Of a stretch of 61,435 nt of DNA, positions 1 through 10,000 are shown in pieces. Numbering within the stretch: the first letter of the stretch is position 1; each line of letters opens with the position of its first letter. The stretch lies in NCBI GenBank assembly GCA_018818595.1, contig JAHIRM010000018.1:1-61435 (forward strand), written 5' to 3'. Source of the stretch: Bacillota bacterium. GTDB taxonomy: Bacteria > Bacillota_I > Bacilli_A > Izemoplasmatales > Hujiaoplasmataceae. The position numbers and the translations under genes were made by a program. Under the pieces are notes generated by a model. That model searched no databases and was not told the origin of the DNA. It was given only the letters and a program-made list of their open reading frames with translations.

Positions 1-3000
1 AAGCCTTCGTATTGTACTCTTTCTAATTCAAATGCACTAAATACGAATAAGCCATCTTCGATTAAACCTTCATCAAGTGTGTCAAATGTTCCCATATTGA
101 TTTGTAGACCAAATGATGAATTTTCAGCTCTAAATGGTAATTCTAATGCGTTATCTCCGGCTACTAAGTCTACTATGAATTCAGTCATAACTCCACCAAA
201 CGTATTATCTTTTACTTGAATGGATACTTTTCTTGCGACTTCAGCATTCACATTTAATTTGAGGATATAATCTCCACCAAATTGAATTTCTCCACTCTTG
301 TATTTCACTTGGATTCCCCAGAATTCAGGTGATCCAGTTTTAGTAATATCTAATTTAACAGAATCATCTTCATAGATACTTGTAAGTTCTGGAAGTTCAG
401 TCCAACTACCAAACCAATCTGCGATTCCATACCATAAAATAAAGGTATCTGCAGGAATTGGTTCTGGGTTAAAGGCTAATGCTTCTCCATTTACGTTTGC
501 AATTGCTTCAAAAGGATAAGGTGCTACTTCTTCAACTGGAGCAATTGGTTGTGAATATTTAAAGTTGTCAAATATTAGTGTTGAAGGATCTGTTAATCCT
601 AGTAACATAAATAATCTAAATTGAGCTTGAGTTGCAACATAATATACTGTGACATGGTTGTCTCCTACTTCAAGCGAAACAATAACATCTTTATTTCCAG
701 CATCACTTGCAGCTTTTAATTGAACTCCAATTGTTGTTGCAACAGTACTGTTTACGTCAAATTCAACTTTATAAACTGCTCCAACTGTCATATTATCTTC
801 TTCGTGATTGTATTGAATTTGACATGCCCATAATGCATGTCCTGTTTGTGTAGTAACTGCAGTTAAAACTCCACCATCAATTACTTGAGTACCAAGATAT
901 TCAGGTTGATCAACTTCTAGCCAATCTGCGCCTGTACTTGTCCATAATGCCCAACCGAGTGCGTTTTCTCCTCCAAATACTTGAGTAGTTTCAAAATCGC
1001 CATTATCGATATATCCAACTACTTCTTCAACTGGTCTTGAAACCATAAATCTTTCAAAAGAAAGAGTTCCAATATCAGATAAATCATCTGCAAAAGTACC
1101 TAAATTAATTTGCATATTGAATGTATCAAATTCAGCGGTAAATGGGAGTTCAACTAAATTATATCCCGCTGTTAATACGATATCTTCGTTAATTGTACTT
1201 GCATTAAATGCAGCATTTTTAACTTGAACATTAATTGTTCTTGCAATTTCTGAGTAAACTATAAAGCTTAGTGAATAATCTACATTAACATAAAGATTAT
1301 CACCAATGTATTTAAGTTGAGTAGAATAGAATTCAGGTCCATTTTGAGTAATATCTAGATTAACTTTTCCGTCTGTAACATCGCCTGTTAAGGTTGGATA
1401 AGTTCCCCAAGTAAACCATCCTGAAGCTTCAAATCCATACCATAAGAAGAATGTGTTTACTGGAATTTCAACTGTTTCTTCTGATGCAAATAAGAATCCA
1501 ATATCAACACTTTCAACTGCCAGTGCTTCTTCGTTAACATTAAGAGGTGTTCCAAATACGTTTCCAATAATTGATCCATCATCTACCGGATCAGGAGGAG
1601 CAACTGCGCCAGCTTCTTCGTATAGTTTCAGATCTGTAATTGAAAATAAACCTGTTTGAGTTAAATCGCCATAATTTCCAAAGAATATCTTCATAAAGAA
1701 ATAATCATATAACGATACAAATTCTAATACTATTTCATTGTCTCCAGCAACCAAACTATAACTTTGAGTTCCTGAGATAGGAAGAGCATTTGCATTTCCC
1801 GTTACTGAAACAACCATTGTTCTAGCAACTTCGGCATTTACGCTCATTGTTAATTTGTAATTGGCATCTATTTTTAAAGCTACTCCGGCTTTGTTCATAT
1901 CATTCCATTGTAATTGAATGCCATAATCATGAGGTGCAGCTGTAATGACTGTAACATCAATTCCATCGGCCGTTACTTCGCCACTCATAAGATCGCCATC
2001 AGATTCATCCCAATAATAAAATTCTCTTACATAATTCGAATCCGTTGTCGAATTGTATTCAATACTTGTTTCTGCTGCTACATCTACATTTGTGAAGAAA
2101 TCTTCTAATTCTGTATATTCAATTACGATTGGTCCCTCATAAATAACAAAATTTGAAAATTTTAAATATCCAAAGTCTGTTTCTAGTTCAACATTACCTG
2201 TCATAATGTTTAAATGAAGAATTTCCTGTGGCGCAACAAATATGATTTCATAATCATGAACTCCAGCTTGTAGTTCAAGAATATTAGGATAGTCATCATC
2301 ATATCCTGCATCAGCATTTTGCGCTTTAACTACGATATTGATGTATCGCGCGACTTCTGAATCAATCGTCATTGTAATTTTGTAAGTACGAGCTGCTTCT
2401 AAAGCGATGTCTGTCATTACTTTAGCTTGTAAAGAATAATCATTTCCTCCCATGGCTTCTTGATCCATGACAAGAGAGTCATTTTCGACGCTTAAAGCAA
2501 CTGTTGAAATGTCAGTCCAATAATACCATTCATTGGCAACAGCATCTTTTGTAAGTTTTGCCTCTACTGTATAATCCGTTCCAAACAGTAATTCATTGTC
2601 CCAAAGTGTGGTTTCAGTAAATTCCATAACATTTGGGGTGGCTGTAATCTTAATTAACCGTGTTGCTCTAGCCATAACACTGTTTATTACAACCGTGTAT
2701 ACTACTGAGCAAGTTTTAGCAGATGAAGCCATTAATTGTTTATCTGCTATTTGACATGCAGCATCGTCGCTTTGGAATAAAATATTATTTTTATAATCGA
2801 CGCTATCTGATCCATAGGCATGTACACCTTCTAAAAGATCAAAATATTCGCCTGAATAAATGACATCTTCTTCCAAAAAGCCAACTTCTGTCAATCCAGA
2901 TAAAGCAATTGTGAAAGGTGTTGCCGTTGTCGTTGTTGTTGTTTGAGTCGTAGTAGTTGTTGTAGTCGTTCCACTAGTTGTAGTGGTCGTTGTGACTTCA

Positions 3001-3065
3001 TTACAAGCAACAAGTCCAAATCCAAGAAGTATTGCTAACACAAATACAAACGCTTTCTTTTTCAT
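1..3065 (-). CDS. Lipoprotein with five carbohydrate-binding-like modules (partial, 3' end outside window)
   Basis: The frame is open from ATG 3065 to the window edge (about 1,021 codons, no stop), so the C-terminus is missing. The N-terminus has a basic KKK start, a hydrophobic core and a lipobox LVAC with Cys21, so the product should be a membrane-anchored surface lipoprotein. A Thr-rich linker follows. From about residue 140 the same module recurs at least five times. Each copy has a Trp/Tyr-rich start (e.g. WYYWTDIS, GWFTWGTYP, DWFGSWTELP), a central [IV]AR-x(3)-[IV]-x-V strand (VARYINIVVK, IARTINVQVK, VARKVSIQVK) and an end such as FSNFVIYEG or FSITDLKLYE. This pattern is typical of CBM4/9-type beta-sandwich modules. 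AGGAGG lies 5 nt before the ATG. Likely role: glycan binding at the cell surface; no catalytic domain is visible in the part seen. Confidence 0.8.
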   Translation of the reverse strand, partial: MKKKAFVFVLAILLGFGLVACNEVTTTTTTSGTTTTTTTTQTTTTTTATPFTIALSGLTEVGFLEEDVIYSGEYFDLLEGVHAYGSDSVDYKNNILFQSDDAACQIADKQLMASSAKTCSVVYTVVINSVMARATRLIKITATPNVMEFTETTLWDNELLFGTDYTVEAKLTKDAVANEWYYWTDISTVALSVENDSLVMDQEAMGGNDYSLQAKVMTDIALEAARTYKITMTIDSEVARYINIVVKAQNADAGYDDDYPNILELQAGVHDYEIIFVAPQEILHLNIMTGNVELETDFGYLKFSNFVIYEGPIVIEYTELEDFFTNVDVAAETSIEYNSTTDSNYVREFYYWDESDGDLMSGEVTADGIDVTVITAAPHDYGIQLQWNDMNKAGVALKIDANYKLTMSVNAEVARTMVVSVTGNANALPISGTQSYSLVAGDNEIVLEFVSLYDYFFMKIFFGNYGDLTQTGLFSITDLKLYEEAGAVAPPDPVDDGSIIGNVFGTPLNVNEEALAVESVDIGFLFASEETVEIPVNTFFLWYGFEASGWFTWGTYPTLTGDVTDGKVNLDITQNGPEFYSTQLKYIGDNLYVNVDYSLSFIVYSEIARTINVQVKNAAFNASTINEDIVLTAGYNLVELPFTAEFDTFNMQINLGTFADDLSDIGTLSFERFMVSRPVEEVVGYIDNGDFETTQVFGGENALGWALWTSTGADWLEVDQPEYLGTQVIDGGVLTAVTTQTGHALWACQIQYNHEEDNMTVGAVYKVEFDVNSTVATTIGVQLKAASDAGNKDVIVSLEVGDNHVTVYYVATQAQFRLFMLLGLTDPSTLIFDNFKYSQPIAPVEEVAPYPFEAIANVNGEALAFNPEPIPADTFILWYGIADWFGSWTELPELTSIYEDDSVKLDITKTGSPEFWGIQVKYKSGEIQFGGDYILKLNVNAEVARKVSIQVKDNTFGGVMTEFIVDLVAGDNALELPFRAENSSFGLQINMGTFDTLDEGLIEDGLFVFSAFELERVQYEG

Positions 3066-3090
3066 TTTTTCCTCCTATATTTTTTTGGCC

Positions 3091-3102
3091 GTAACCGTTT
3101 AC
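3091..3102 (-). promoter_or_regulatory. LacI-family/cre-like operator
   Basis: On the minus strand GTAAACGGTTAC is an imperfect palindrome around a central CG. It lies just downstream of the -10 box of the lipoprotein promoter, near the expected transcription start. It matches the GTAAxCGxTTAC core typical of LacI/GalR-family and CcpA (cre) sites. This suggests repression by a sugar-responsive regulator, which suits a carbohydrate-binding product. The regulator itself is not in the window. Confidence 0.5.
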
Positions 3103-3108
3103 CTATTC

Positions 3109-3137
3109 ATTATATCAAAACATGTTAGCGATTTCAA
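3109..3137 (-). promoter_or_regulatory. Sigma-A promoter of the carbohydrate-binding lipoprotein
   Basis: Minus strand TTGAAA (3132-3137), a 17-nt spacer and TATAAT (3109-3114), followed by the cre-like palindrome, AGGAGG and the ATG. Confidence 0.7.
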
Positions 3138-3169
3138 TAGATTTAATTTAGAAAAAATGAAATTTTATA

Positions 3170-3208
3170 AAAAAAGAAAAAGGAATGTGTCACTGTTTAC
3201 ACATTCCT
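3170..3208 (-). terminator. Intrinsic terminator of the CDF gene
   Basis: Inverted repeat AGGAATGTGT / ACACATTCCT with an 8-nt loop, followed on the minus strand by a T-rich tract (TTTTTCTTTTTTT). It sits just after the CDF stop codon. Confidence 0.8.
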
Positions 3209-3228
3209 CAGAATCTTTCATAATTTAA

Positions 3229-4119
3229 TTATTCTTCGTGGGGGTTCACATGAATCATGCAGTGCTTTACATCAGGTACTAATTCTTCTATTTGATCATG
3301 TATCATGTCCGCTATTTTATGCGCTTCTAGAATAGATAAACTCTGATCCACTGATATTTCTAAATCCACGTAAAGTTTCATCCCAAACATTCTGGTTTTT
3401 AAATCATCGAGTCCTTTTACTTGAGGATTATCCAAAACAATCTTTTTAATTTGTAAAATGATTTCTTCGTCTGCGGATTGATCTACAACTTGACTGAATC
3501 CTACTTTTATAATTTGGAACCCAACTCTTAATACAAAGAAACAAATGACGATAGAGGCGACCGGTTCTAAAAAAGCAACACCTAGCATGGAGCCTCCAAT
3601 TCCAATTACTGCTCCAAAACTTGCAAGTTCATCTGAACGATGATCTAATGCTTGAGCATTTAAGGAAGAGGATCTTGATTTCTTTGCATTTATTTTAGTA
3701 AAACGATACATTCCTTCTTTTATAACAATGGTTGAAATCGCGACGATTAAAGCAATTAATTTAGGGGGTGTAATCTCATCTCCATAAACAGCATAGTTAT
3801 AAATTATGATTACTGCTGCTTTCCCAATTTCAAATGCGGTAATAATAATCGCAACTCCTAATAAGACGGAAACCATACTGTCAAATTTTTCATGACCATA
3901 TGGATGAGAATCATCGATTCCTTTACGAGAGAATTTCCCTGAAATCATCACGACAAGGTTGGTGAGTACATCACTTATTGAATTGACGGCATCCGAAATC
4001 ATCGCCGTTGAATTTCCTAATACTCCAGCGATAATCTTAATGACTGCCAAAAATCCATTTAAAAGCATAATCCAAATCGATGTTTTAACAATGATTTCAG
4101 CTTCTAGTTTATCTTGCAT
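3229..4119 (-). CDS. Cation diffusion facilitator (CDF) family transporter
   Basis: A 296-residue protein with the CDF layout: several membrane segments, then a C-terminal cytoplasmic metal-sensing domain. Metal-site residues are visible in DAVNSISD (after the first helix) and in HRSDE at about 160. The loop DDSHPYGHEKFDS is typical of the family. The tail HCMIHVNPHEE matches the ferredoxin-like regulatory domain. CDF proteins exchange divalent metals (Zn, Fe or Mn) for protons across the membrane; which metal is exported cannot be told from sequence. GGAGG lies 6 nt before the ATG. It stands alone between two terminators, with no metal-sensor gene beside it. Confidence 0.9.
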   Translation of the reverse strand: MQDKLEAEIIVKTSIWIMLLNGFLAVIKIIAGVLGNSTAMISDAVNSISDVLTNLVVMISGKFSRKGIDDSHPYGHEKFDSMVSVLLGVAIIITAFEIGKAAVIIIYNYAVYGDEITPPKLIALIVAISTIVIKEGMYRFTKINAKKSRSSSLNAQALDHRSDELASFGAVIGIGGSMLGVAFLEPVASIVICFFVLRVGFQIIKVGFSQVVDQSADEEIILQIKKIVLDNPQVKGLDDLKTRMFGMKLYVDLEISVDQSLSILEAHKIADMIHDQIEELVPDVKHCMIHVNPHEE

Positions 4120-4130
4120 AAAGTGCCTCC

Positions 4131-4160
4131 AAACAAAAGTGCGAGTCTTTTCTAGCTCGC
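4131..4160 (-). terminator. Intrinsic terminator after the PrsA-like gene
   Basis: Stem GCGAG / CTCGC around a 10-nt loop, then ACTTTTGTTT on the minus strand. It separates the foldase gene from the CDF gene downstream. Confidence 0.55.
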
Positions 4161-4178
4161 CCTATTTGTTATGTTAAA

Positions 4179-6821
4179 TTATTCACTAATTGTATCTAAA
4201 TTTTGAAATACTTGATTAAAATAGATGTCTTTAATTTCAGCAATATATGTCTTTAAATTAGCATCTGTAACATTACAGTAAGTTGTATCTTGGTTTAAGA
4301 ACGTTCCAGCCATTAATTTATCTGCTACAATAATATTTAAGTACCCAACGACATACATTGAATCGTGTAGTGTCGTAAAATAGGCTTCCATCGCGTTTGT
4401 TACAGCAACTGGTATTCTAGGAACGGTTATTCCATAAGTCTCTTCAAGGTCTGTTGATGTTCCATAGATAATCTCATAAAAACGATACTCAGAATATACT
4501 TTTAATTGTTCGATTGAAGGAACGTTTTCTGTGTTATCTGTTCCTGCTGTATAGTTAGGTAATCCTTCTGTATCATAGGTCATCGTAAATTTAGCTGATG
4601 GTTTTACAAAATCTGTTCCTTTTTGTACGTATAATAAGTGAACGCCATATGTGGTTTGAATTAAATCATCAACATACATAAATGTTTTTGTTTTGTTTTC
4701 GGTTAAATTATAGGTGTTATAAGCAGAAATTAGTCCGTCTACAAATGGGGTTTCATAGGTATCGACTGAATTTAAGTAATTTAAAGATTCTGAAGCTGAT
4801 AAATTTTCAGTTAGAAGATTAAATCCATAACTTTTAAAAATACCCCAAATTGGATCTGTTCTTTTTGCTTTATTATAAGTAGAAATTAATGAGGCAAACG
4901 TGTTATCTTCTGAAGCATCTAAATAGGTTTGGATGGTATCATGAAAATCAGACAATAAAGCATCATAGGCTACTTGATCTGTTAATCCAAGTAAAAATTC
5001 TTGATAATCATCTGGTGAACCATTTTCATCGCGGTCAACAAAAATTAGTAAATGTTCCACATTAAGGCTAAAATAGTTGTCATAATAATCTTGAATTAAA
5101 TCATATAAATAATCAGTTAGTAACCACCAATCATCTTTTTGAAGTTCATCATAGATTAGATAAGGTTGAAGTGTTGATTTTACATAATATTTTTCAATCA
5201 TTTCTGTTTCTGTTTTAGCACCATATGCTAAGTAAATATATTCATCAAAGGTATAGTAGTACACGTAATAGCTTTCTTCAAAAGAGGTTCTTAGTTCTTC
5301 AAGAGTTGCGCGGTGTTCTACTACTTTTGCTGATTCATTTTCGCTTAAATCGTAATTGCATACAACCGAAGTATCTGTACAATATACTTCGCTAAAGTAA
5401 GCATCCATAACTACTGCAACTTGTGCGGCATAAAGCGCATATAGGGCTGCGTTTTTGTTTAAAGCAAACGTTAAAAGTTCATCGGCAGTAATGGTGTATT
5501 CATCTCCAAAAGATGCTACTTGTGTTAAATGTCCTGCTTTGTTCGTTATGTAATCAACATCTACTGCTTGATAATCAATTCCCAAATAATAATCGTAAAT
5601 TACTAAATTATTTAAAGCGCGTAAATCCGTAACTCTTGAAGATACAAATCCACTTGTTAAAATGGATGTATCTATTTTATCTTGATAGATTTCATCGTAA
5701 GTGGAAGCGCCAATTATTCCTTTAAGAGCTGCTTCATCTCCTGAAAAATCTGATAAATCCTCTTTTATAGTTCTCGATAAATTTAAAATCATATAACAAC
5801 TTGTATCGCTTTCTCCATAATATTTTACAGGAGCATAAGTGTAGTAAAGAGGAGATGTTTCATCCAAACTATACGCATTAATTGATCCTAAAGTACGATA
5901 CATAAACGTTGCAAGACTTGTATTAGAAGACGCAAGGTCTGTATAATCCATTTGTAAATCTTCAATGGCATCTAACTCTGAAAGAGTAGCTGCTTTGCTT
6001 AGTGGCAGACGATAATCTTCATATACATAATTATACATATCAATGAAGGCATCAACTAATTCTGCTTCAGATAACTCTCTTGTGTTGATATCAGTAAAAC
6101 TAGAAGAAGGGACTTCATCAATGGGTTTGTCACCAATATATAATTTAAGAGTGCCACCAATGCTAACTAAATTAAATACTTTTAATACATTTTTTGCATC
6201 TGTTTCACTTAAAAAACGGATTTTAATGGAACTTAAATCTTCGTAGTATCCGTTTGTGTAAGAAGTTGCAACCGTAGAAGGTCCAACATACCATGTTTCA
6301 GAACTGTTTGCCTCAGAAGTCATCGCTTCAATTGCATAATTTTCTTTTGCAACAACCATTCGAACATAGGTATTTTCATTTCCTGAATAGCCTAGCAAAT
6401 ACATGTTCTCATCATAATTTTTTTCATAATCTAGTTTATCTTGAGGCTCAATGTCTGCAATTTCATCGTCATTAATCGTTCCATAAGTTAAATACTTAAT
6501 TTTAGAATCGATTTCAGATTGTGTGACTTGATCTAAGTAATCTGATAATAAAACCGTATCCACCATAAATAATAATTGGTTAATACCGTCATTTATTTTA
6601 AATTCTTCATAGATATCGCTATAAGTGACATCATAAGTATCTCCAGAAAAAAAGACTGCATCAGGATTGCTTAATGTAGGCATAATTCCAGTAACAGTTG
6701 TATCAGCCGTTGTGGTTGTATTGTTTCCATTAACGGTTATAAGGATAATTCCTACAATTGTTCCAACAAGTAATATAATTCCTAAAGATAGTAGTACGGT
6801 CTTTTTTGTAATAAATCGCAT
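4179..6821 (-). CDS. Large membrane-anchored PrsA/parvulin-like foldase (paralogue of the 35.6 kb gene)
   Basis: The 880 residues start with one membrane segment (about 8-30) and continue outside the cell. Residues about 50-120 (YSDIYEEFKINDGINQLLF, then VDTVLLSDYL) resemble the SurA/PrsA N-terminal chaperone region. A parvulin-like stretch starts near 585 (VEHLLIFVD) and ends near 730 (YGVHLLYV), recalling the HILV...GYHIIKV edges of peptidyl-prolyl isomerases, but it is expanded and may be inactive. Just after VEHLLIFV comes DRDENGSPDD, an EF-hand/dockerin-like acidic loop that may bind calcium. The same layout, motifs and order occur in the protein at 35.6 kb. At three times the usual PrsA length (about 300) it is an unusual family member. 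It could help fold secreted surface proteins; this is inferred. Confidence 0.65.
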   Translation of the reverse strand: MRFITKKTVLLSLGIILLVGTIVGIILITVNGNNTTTTADTTVTGIMPTLSNPDAVFFSGDTYDVTYSDIYEEFKINDGINQLLFMVDTVLLSDYLDQVTQSEIDSKIKYLTYGTINDDEIADIEPQDKLDYEKNYDENMYLLGYSGNENTYVRMVVAKENYAIEAMTSEANSSETWYVGPSTVATSYTNGYYEDLSSIKIRFLSETDAKNVLKVFNLVSIGGTLKLYIGDKPIDEVPSSSFTDINTRELSEAELVDAFIDMYNYVYEDYRLPLSKAATLSELDAIEDLQMDYTDLASSNTSLATFMYRTLGSINAYSLDETSPLYYTYAPVKYYGESDTSCYMILNLSRTIKEDLSDFSGDEAALKGIIGASTYDEIYQDKIDTSILTSGFVSSRVTDLRALNNLVIYDYYLGIDYQAVDVDYITNKAGHLTQVASFGDEYTITADELLTFALNKNAALYALYAAQVAVVMDAYFSEVYCTDTSVVCNYDLSENESAKVVEHRATLEELRTSFEESYYVYYYTFDEYIYLAYGAKTETEMIEKYYVKSTLQPYLIYDELQKDDWWLLTDYLYDLIQDYYDNYFSLNVEHLLIFVDRDENGSPDDYQEFLLGLTDQVAYDALLSDFHDTIQTYLDASEDNTFASLISTYNKAKRTDPIWGIFKSYGFNLLTENLSASESLNYLNSVDTYETPFVDGLISAYNTYNLTENKTKTFMYVDDLIQTTYGVHLLYVQKGTDFVKPSAKFTMTYDTEGLPNYTAGTDNTENVPSIEQLKVYSEYRFYEIIYGTSTDLEETYGITVPRIPVAVTNAMEAYFTTLHDSMYVVGYLNIIVADKLMAGTFLNQDTTYCNVTDANLKTYIAEIKDIYFNQVFQNLDTISE

Positions 6822-6857
6822 AATCTCAAACCCCTTCTAAAATTGACACTTTCTTAT

Positions 6858-6863
6858 ATTATA
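6858..6863 (-). promoter_or_regulatory. -10 box for the PrsA-like gene
   Basis: TATAAT on the minus strand, upstream of an AAGGGG ribosome binding site and ATG 6821. No clear -35 box is seen. Confidence 0.4.
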
Positions 6864-6949
6864 TAACAAATCCTCTTGTTTTAAAAACATTTTTTCAAGA
6901 TTTTTGTTAATACTATTATACATTTGAATCGTGGTTAAATTGTGAAGAT

Positions 6950-6985
6950 TTGAAAGAAAGATGGCTCCTTTTGAAAGGGGCCATC
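6950..6985 (-). terminator. Intrinsic terminator of nifJ
   Basis: Minus strand GATGGCCCC / GGAGCCATC (one G-T pair) around TTTCAAAA, then TTTCTTTC. It follows the nifJ stop codon. Confidence 0.8.
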
Positions 6986-7002
6986 CCTAATTTAGTCTAT
7001 TT

Positions 7003-10000
7003 TTATTTAATAATATCCGAATAATCCATCGCTAAGTATCGTTTGTACATTTGATAGCGACGTTTTGCATCTTTTAAATTGAGTTCTAATAATTCATCTG
7101 CTTCTTTTGGATTAACTAAAAGTAGTTGTTGATAACGGTTTTCACTTAATAAGAAATCGTGATATTTAGACCAATCGGGTTCTTTTGAATCAAGTTGGAA
7201 TGGATTTTTCCCTTGTTCAATTAAACGAGGATCATATCTAAATGTTGGCCAATATCCACATTCTGTAGCAAGTTTTGCTTGTTGATGAGAATTGGTTAAT
7301 CCACCATTAATTCCATGAGCAATACAAGGAGAATACGCAATAATTAAGGAAGGTCCCGGATAGGATTCTGCTTCTTTCATCGCTTTTAACAATTGTGTTG
7401 CACTTGCTCCATGACTAATGGTTGCTACATATACATGTTCATAAGTCATCGCAAGAGAGGCTAAATCCTTTTTCTTTCCTGGTTTTCCAGAAGCGGTAAA
7501 TTTAGCAATGGATCCAGTACGAGCTGATTTGGAAGATTGTCCACCTGTATTTGAATATACTTCAGTATCTAATACTAATATATTAACGTCTTCTTGATTT
7601 GCGATAACATGGTCAAGTCCACCATATCCTATATCATAAGCCCAACCATCTCCACCAATAATCCAAGTGGATTGTTTTACAAGGTAGTCTTTTAATTCAA
7701 GAATGTCTTTTGCGGATTTGGAAGAATCACTTTCAAGTAATGGAATTAATTTTTTGGCAATGGCTAAGGTAACATCTCCATTTTGACGATTTTCAATCCA
7801 TTCGGTTAATAATGGTTTGATTTTTTCGTTTTTAAATTGATCCAAAGAAGAAAGGATTAGATTTTGCAAACGAGCCCGAATGGTTTCTTGAGCAATCATC
7901 ATACCAAAACCAAATTCAGCATTGTCTTCGAATAAAGAATTTGCCCATGCAGGACCTCTTCCTTCATCGTTGGTTGTAAATGGTGAAGCTGGGAAAGACG
8001 CTCCATAAATAGAAGAACATCCTGTTGCGTTAGCTATTACCATTCTTTCACCAAATAATTGGGTTACAAATTTGATATAAGGTGTTTCCCCACATCCTGC
8101 GCATGCCCCAGAAAATTCAAACAATGGTTTTTCAAATTGTACATTTTTATATGTCGATTTACCAACTAAATGAACTTTTGTAGGAACATCGTTGTATAGA
8201 TATTCTGCTCTTAAATGTTCTTTGTTTTCGATTTGTTCGATAATCGGTTTTAGTTCCAAAGCTTTTGATTTAGCAGGACAGGTATTAATACAGACTGCGC
8301 ATCCTGTACAATCTAAGATGGAAACTTGAATACGATATTTTAATCCTTCAAGTCCTCTTCCTAATGCATCTTTCCAAACTGTACCCTCTGGTGCTTTTAA
8401 AGCTTCCTCTTCTGTTGCAAGAATAGGACGAATGCAAGCATGAGGACATGCATAAGCACATTGATTACATTGGATACAGTTTTCGGAAATCCATGTGGAT
8501 ACTTCTTCAGCTACTCCTCTTTTTTCATATGCGGCTGTTCCATTTGGAATATGTCCATCTGCATAATCTAAGAAAGCTGATGTTGGTAAATCATATCCTT
8601 TAATAGCGTTAACAACGTCTGCTACATTTTTTACAAATGCAGGACGTTTTTCATCCACAACTACTATATCTTCTAACGATACCCAAGAAGGATTTACTTT
8701 AATTTGAACAAGTCCATCGGCTCCGCGATCAACGGCTTCGACATTCATTTTTACAATGTCTTCGCCTTTACGAGCAAATGATTTTTTCGCAAATGATTTC
8801 ATAGCATCTTGTGCTTTTTCAAATGGCATAATTTGTTCGTTTAGTTTAAAGAAAGCAGATTGCATAATGGTAGAAACTAGTTTAATTTCTCCAATTTCTT
8901 TTGCTAATTTATAAGAATCTATAATATAGAATTTAACTTCTTTTCTCGCAAGGATTCTTTTAATATCGTTTGGTAAGAATTCAACGATATGATCTTGATC
9001 TTGCGTTGTACTTAGCAAGAAAATACCACCACGTCTTATTCCTCTTAATAAATCAAAACGGAACAAATAACTTTCTTGTGAGCAAGAAATAAAATGTGCA
9101 TGATTAACAAGATAAGTAGAATGAATTGGGTTTTTACCAAAACGAAGATGCATTCTGGTAACTCCACCTGATTTTTTCGAGTCATACGATGCATAAGCTT
9201 GTCCATAAAGATCGGTATAATCTCCTATAATTTTAGAGATGTTTTTAACTGCTCCTACGGTTCCATCTGATCCTAATCCAAAGAATAACAATTCTGTTGT
9301 ATTTGGATCGGTTACATCAGGGGCTTCTTCGACAGGAAGACTTGTGAAATTGACATCATCAACGATTCCAATGGTAAAACGATCTTTCTTTTCGCCTAAC
9401 AAATTAGCATACACTGCAAAAATTTGAGCAGGAGTCGTATCTTTAGAAGAAAGACCATATCTTCCTCCAAGAATTAGTGGTTCAAAGTCTTTTCCATAAA
9501 AGATGGATCTAACATCTAAGTAAAGTGGTTCTCCAGCAGATCCTGGTTCTTTTGTACGGTCAAGTACTGCAATTCTTTTTACTGTTTTTGGTAAAACATT
9601 AAAGAAATATTTTTCTGAGAAAGGACGATATAAGTGAACAGCTATCATTCCTACTTTTTCGCCTTGAGATACTTTGTAATCCACTACTTCGTGCATGGTT
9701 TCTGTAACAGAACCCATTGCGATAATGATATCTGTAGCATCTTCTGCACCATAATAAGTAAATGGTTTGTAATCGCGTCCTGTTACTTTTGAAATTTCAT
9801 TTAGGTACCCATTAACGATATCTGGAACAGGAGTGTAATATTTTTCTTGTACTTCTTTTGCTTGGAAGTATACATCATCGTTTTGAGCTGTACCTTTTGT
9901 AACCGGATGACTTGAATTTAAGCCACGATTTCTAAAAGCAGTAATCGCTTCTTTATCTAACAAACGATCAAATACTTTATAATCCATTACTTCAATTTTA

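Noticed and set aside
2983-3228. Plus-strand frame opposite the lipoprotein gene start
   Set aside because: It covers the reverse of the signal sequence, promoter and terminator of well-supported minus-strand genes and has no ribosome binding site.
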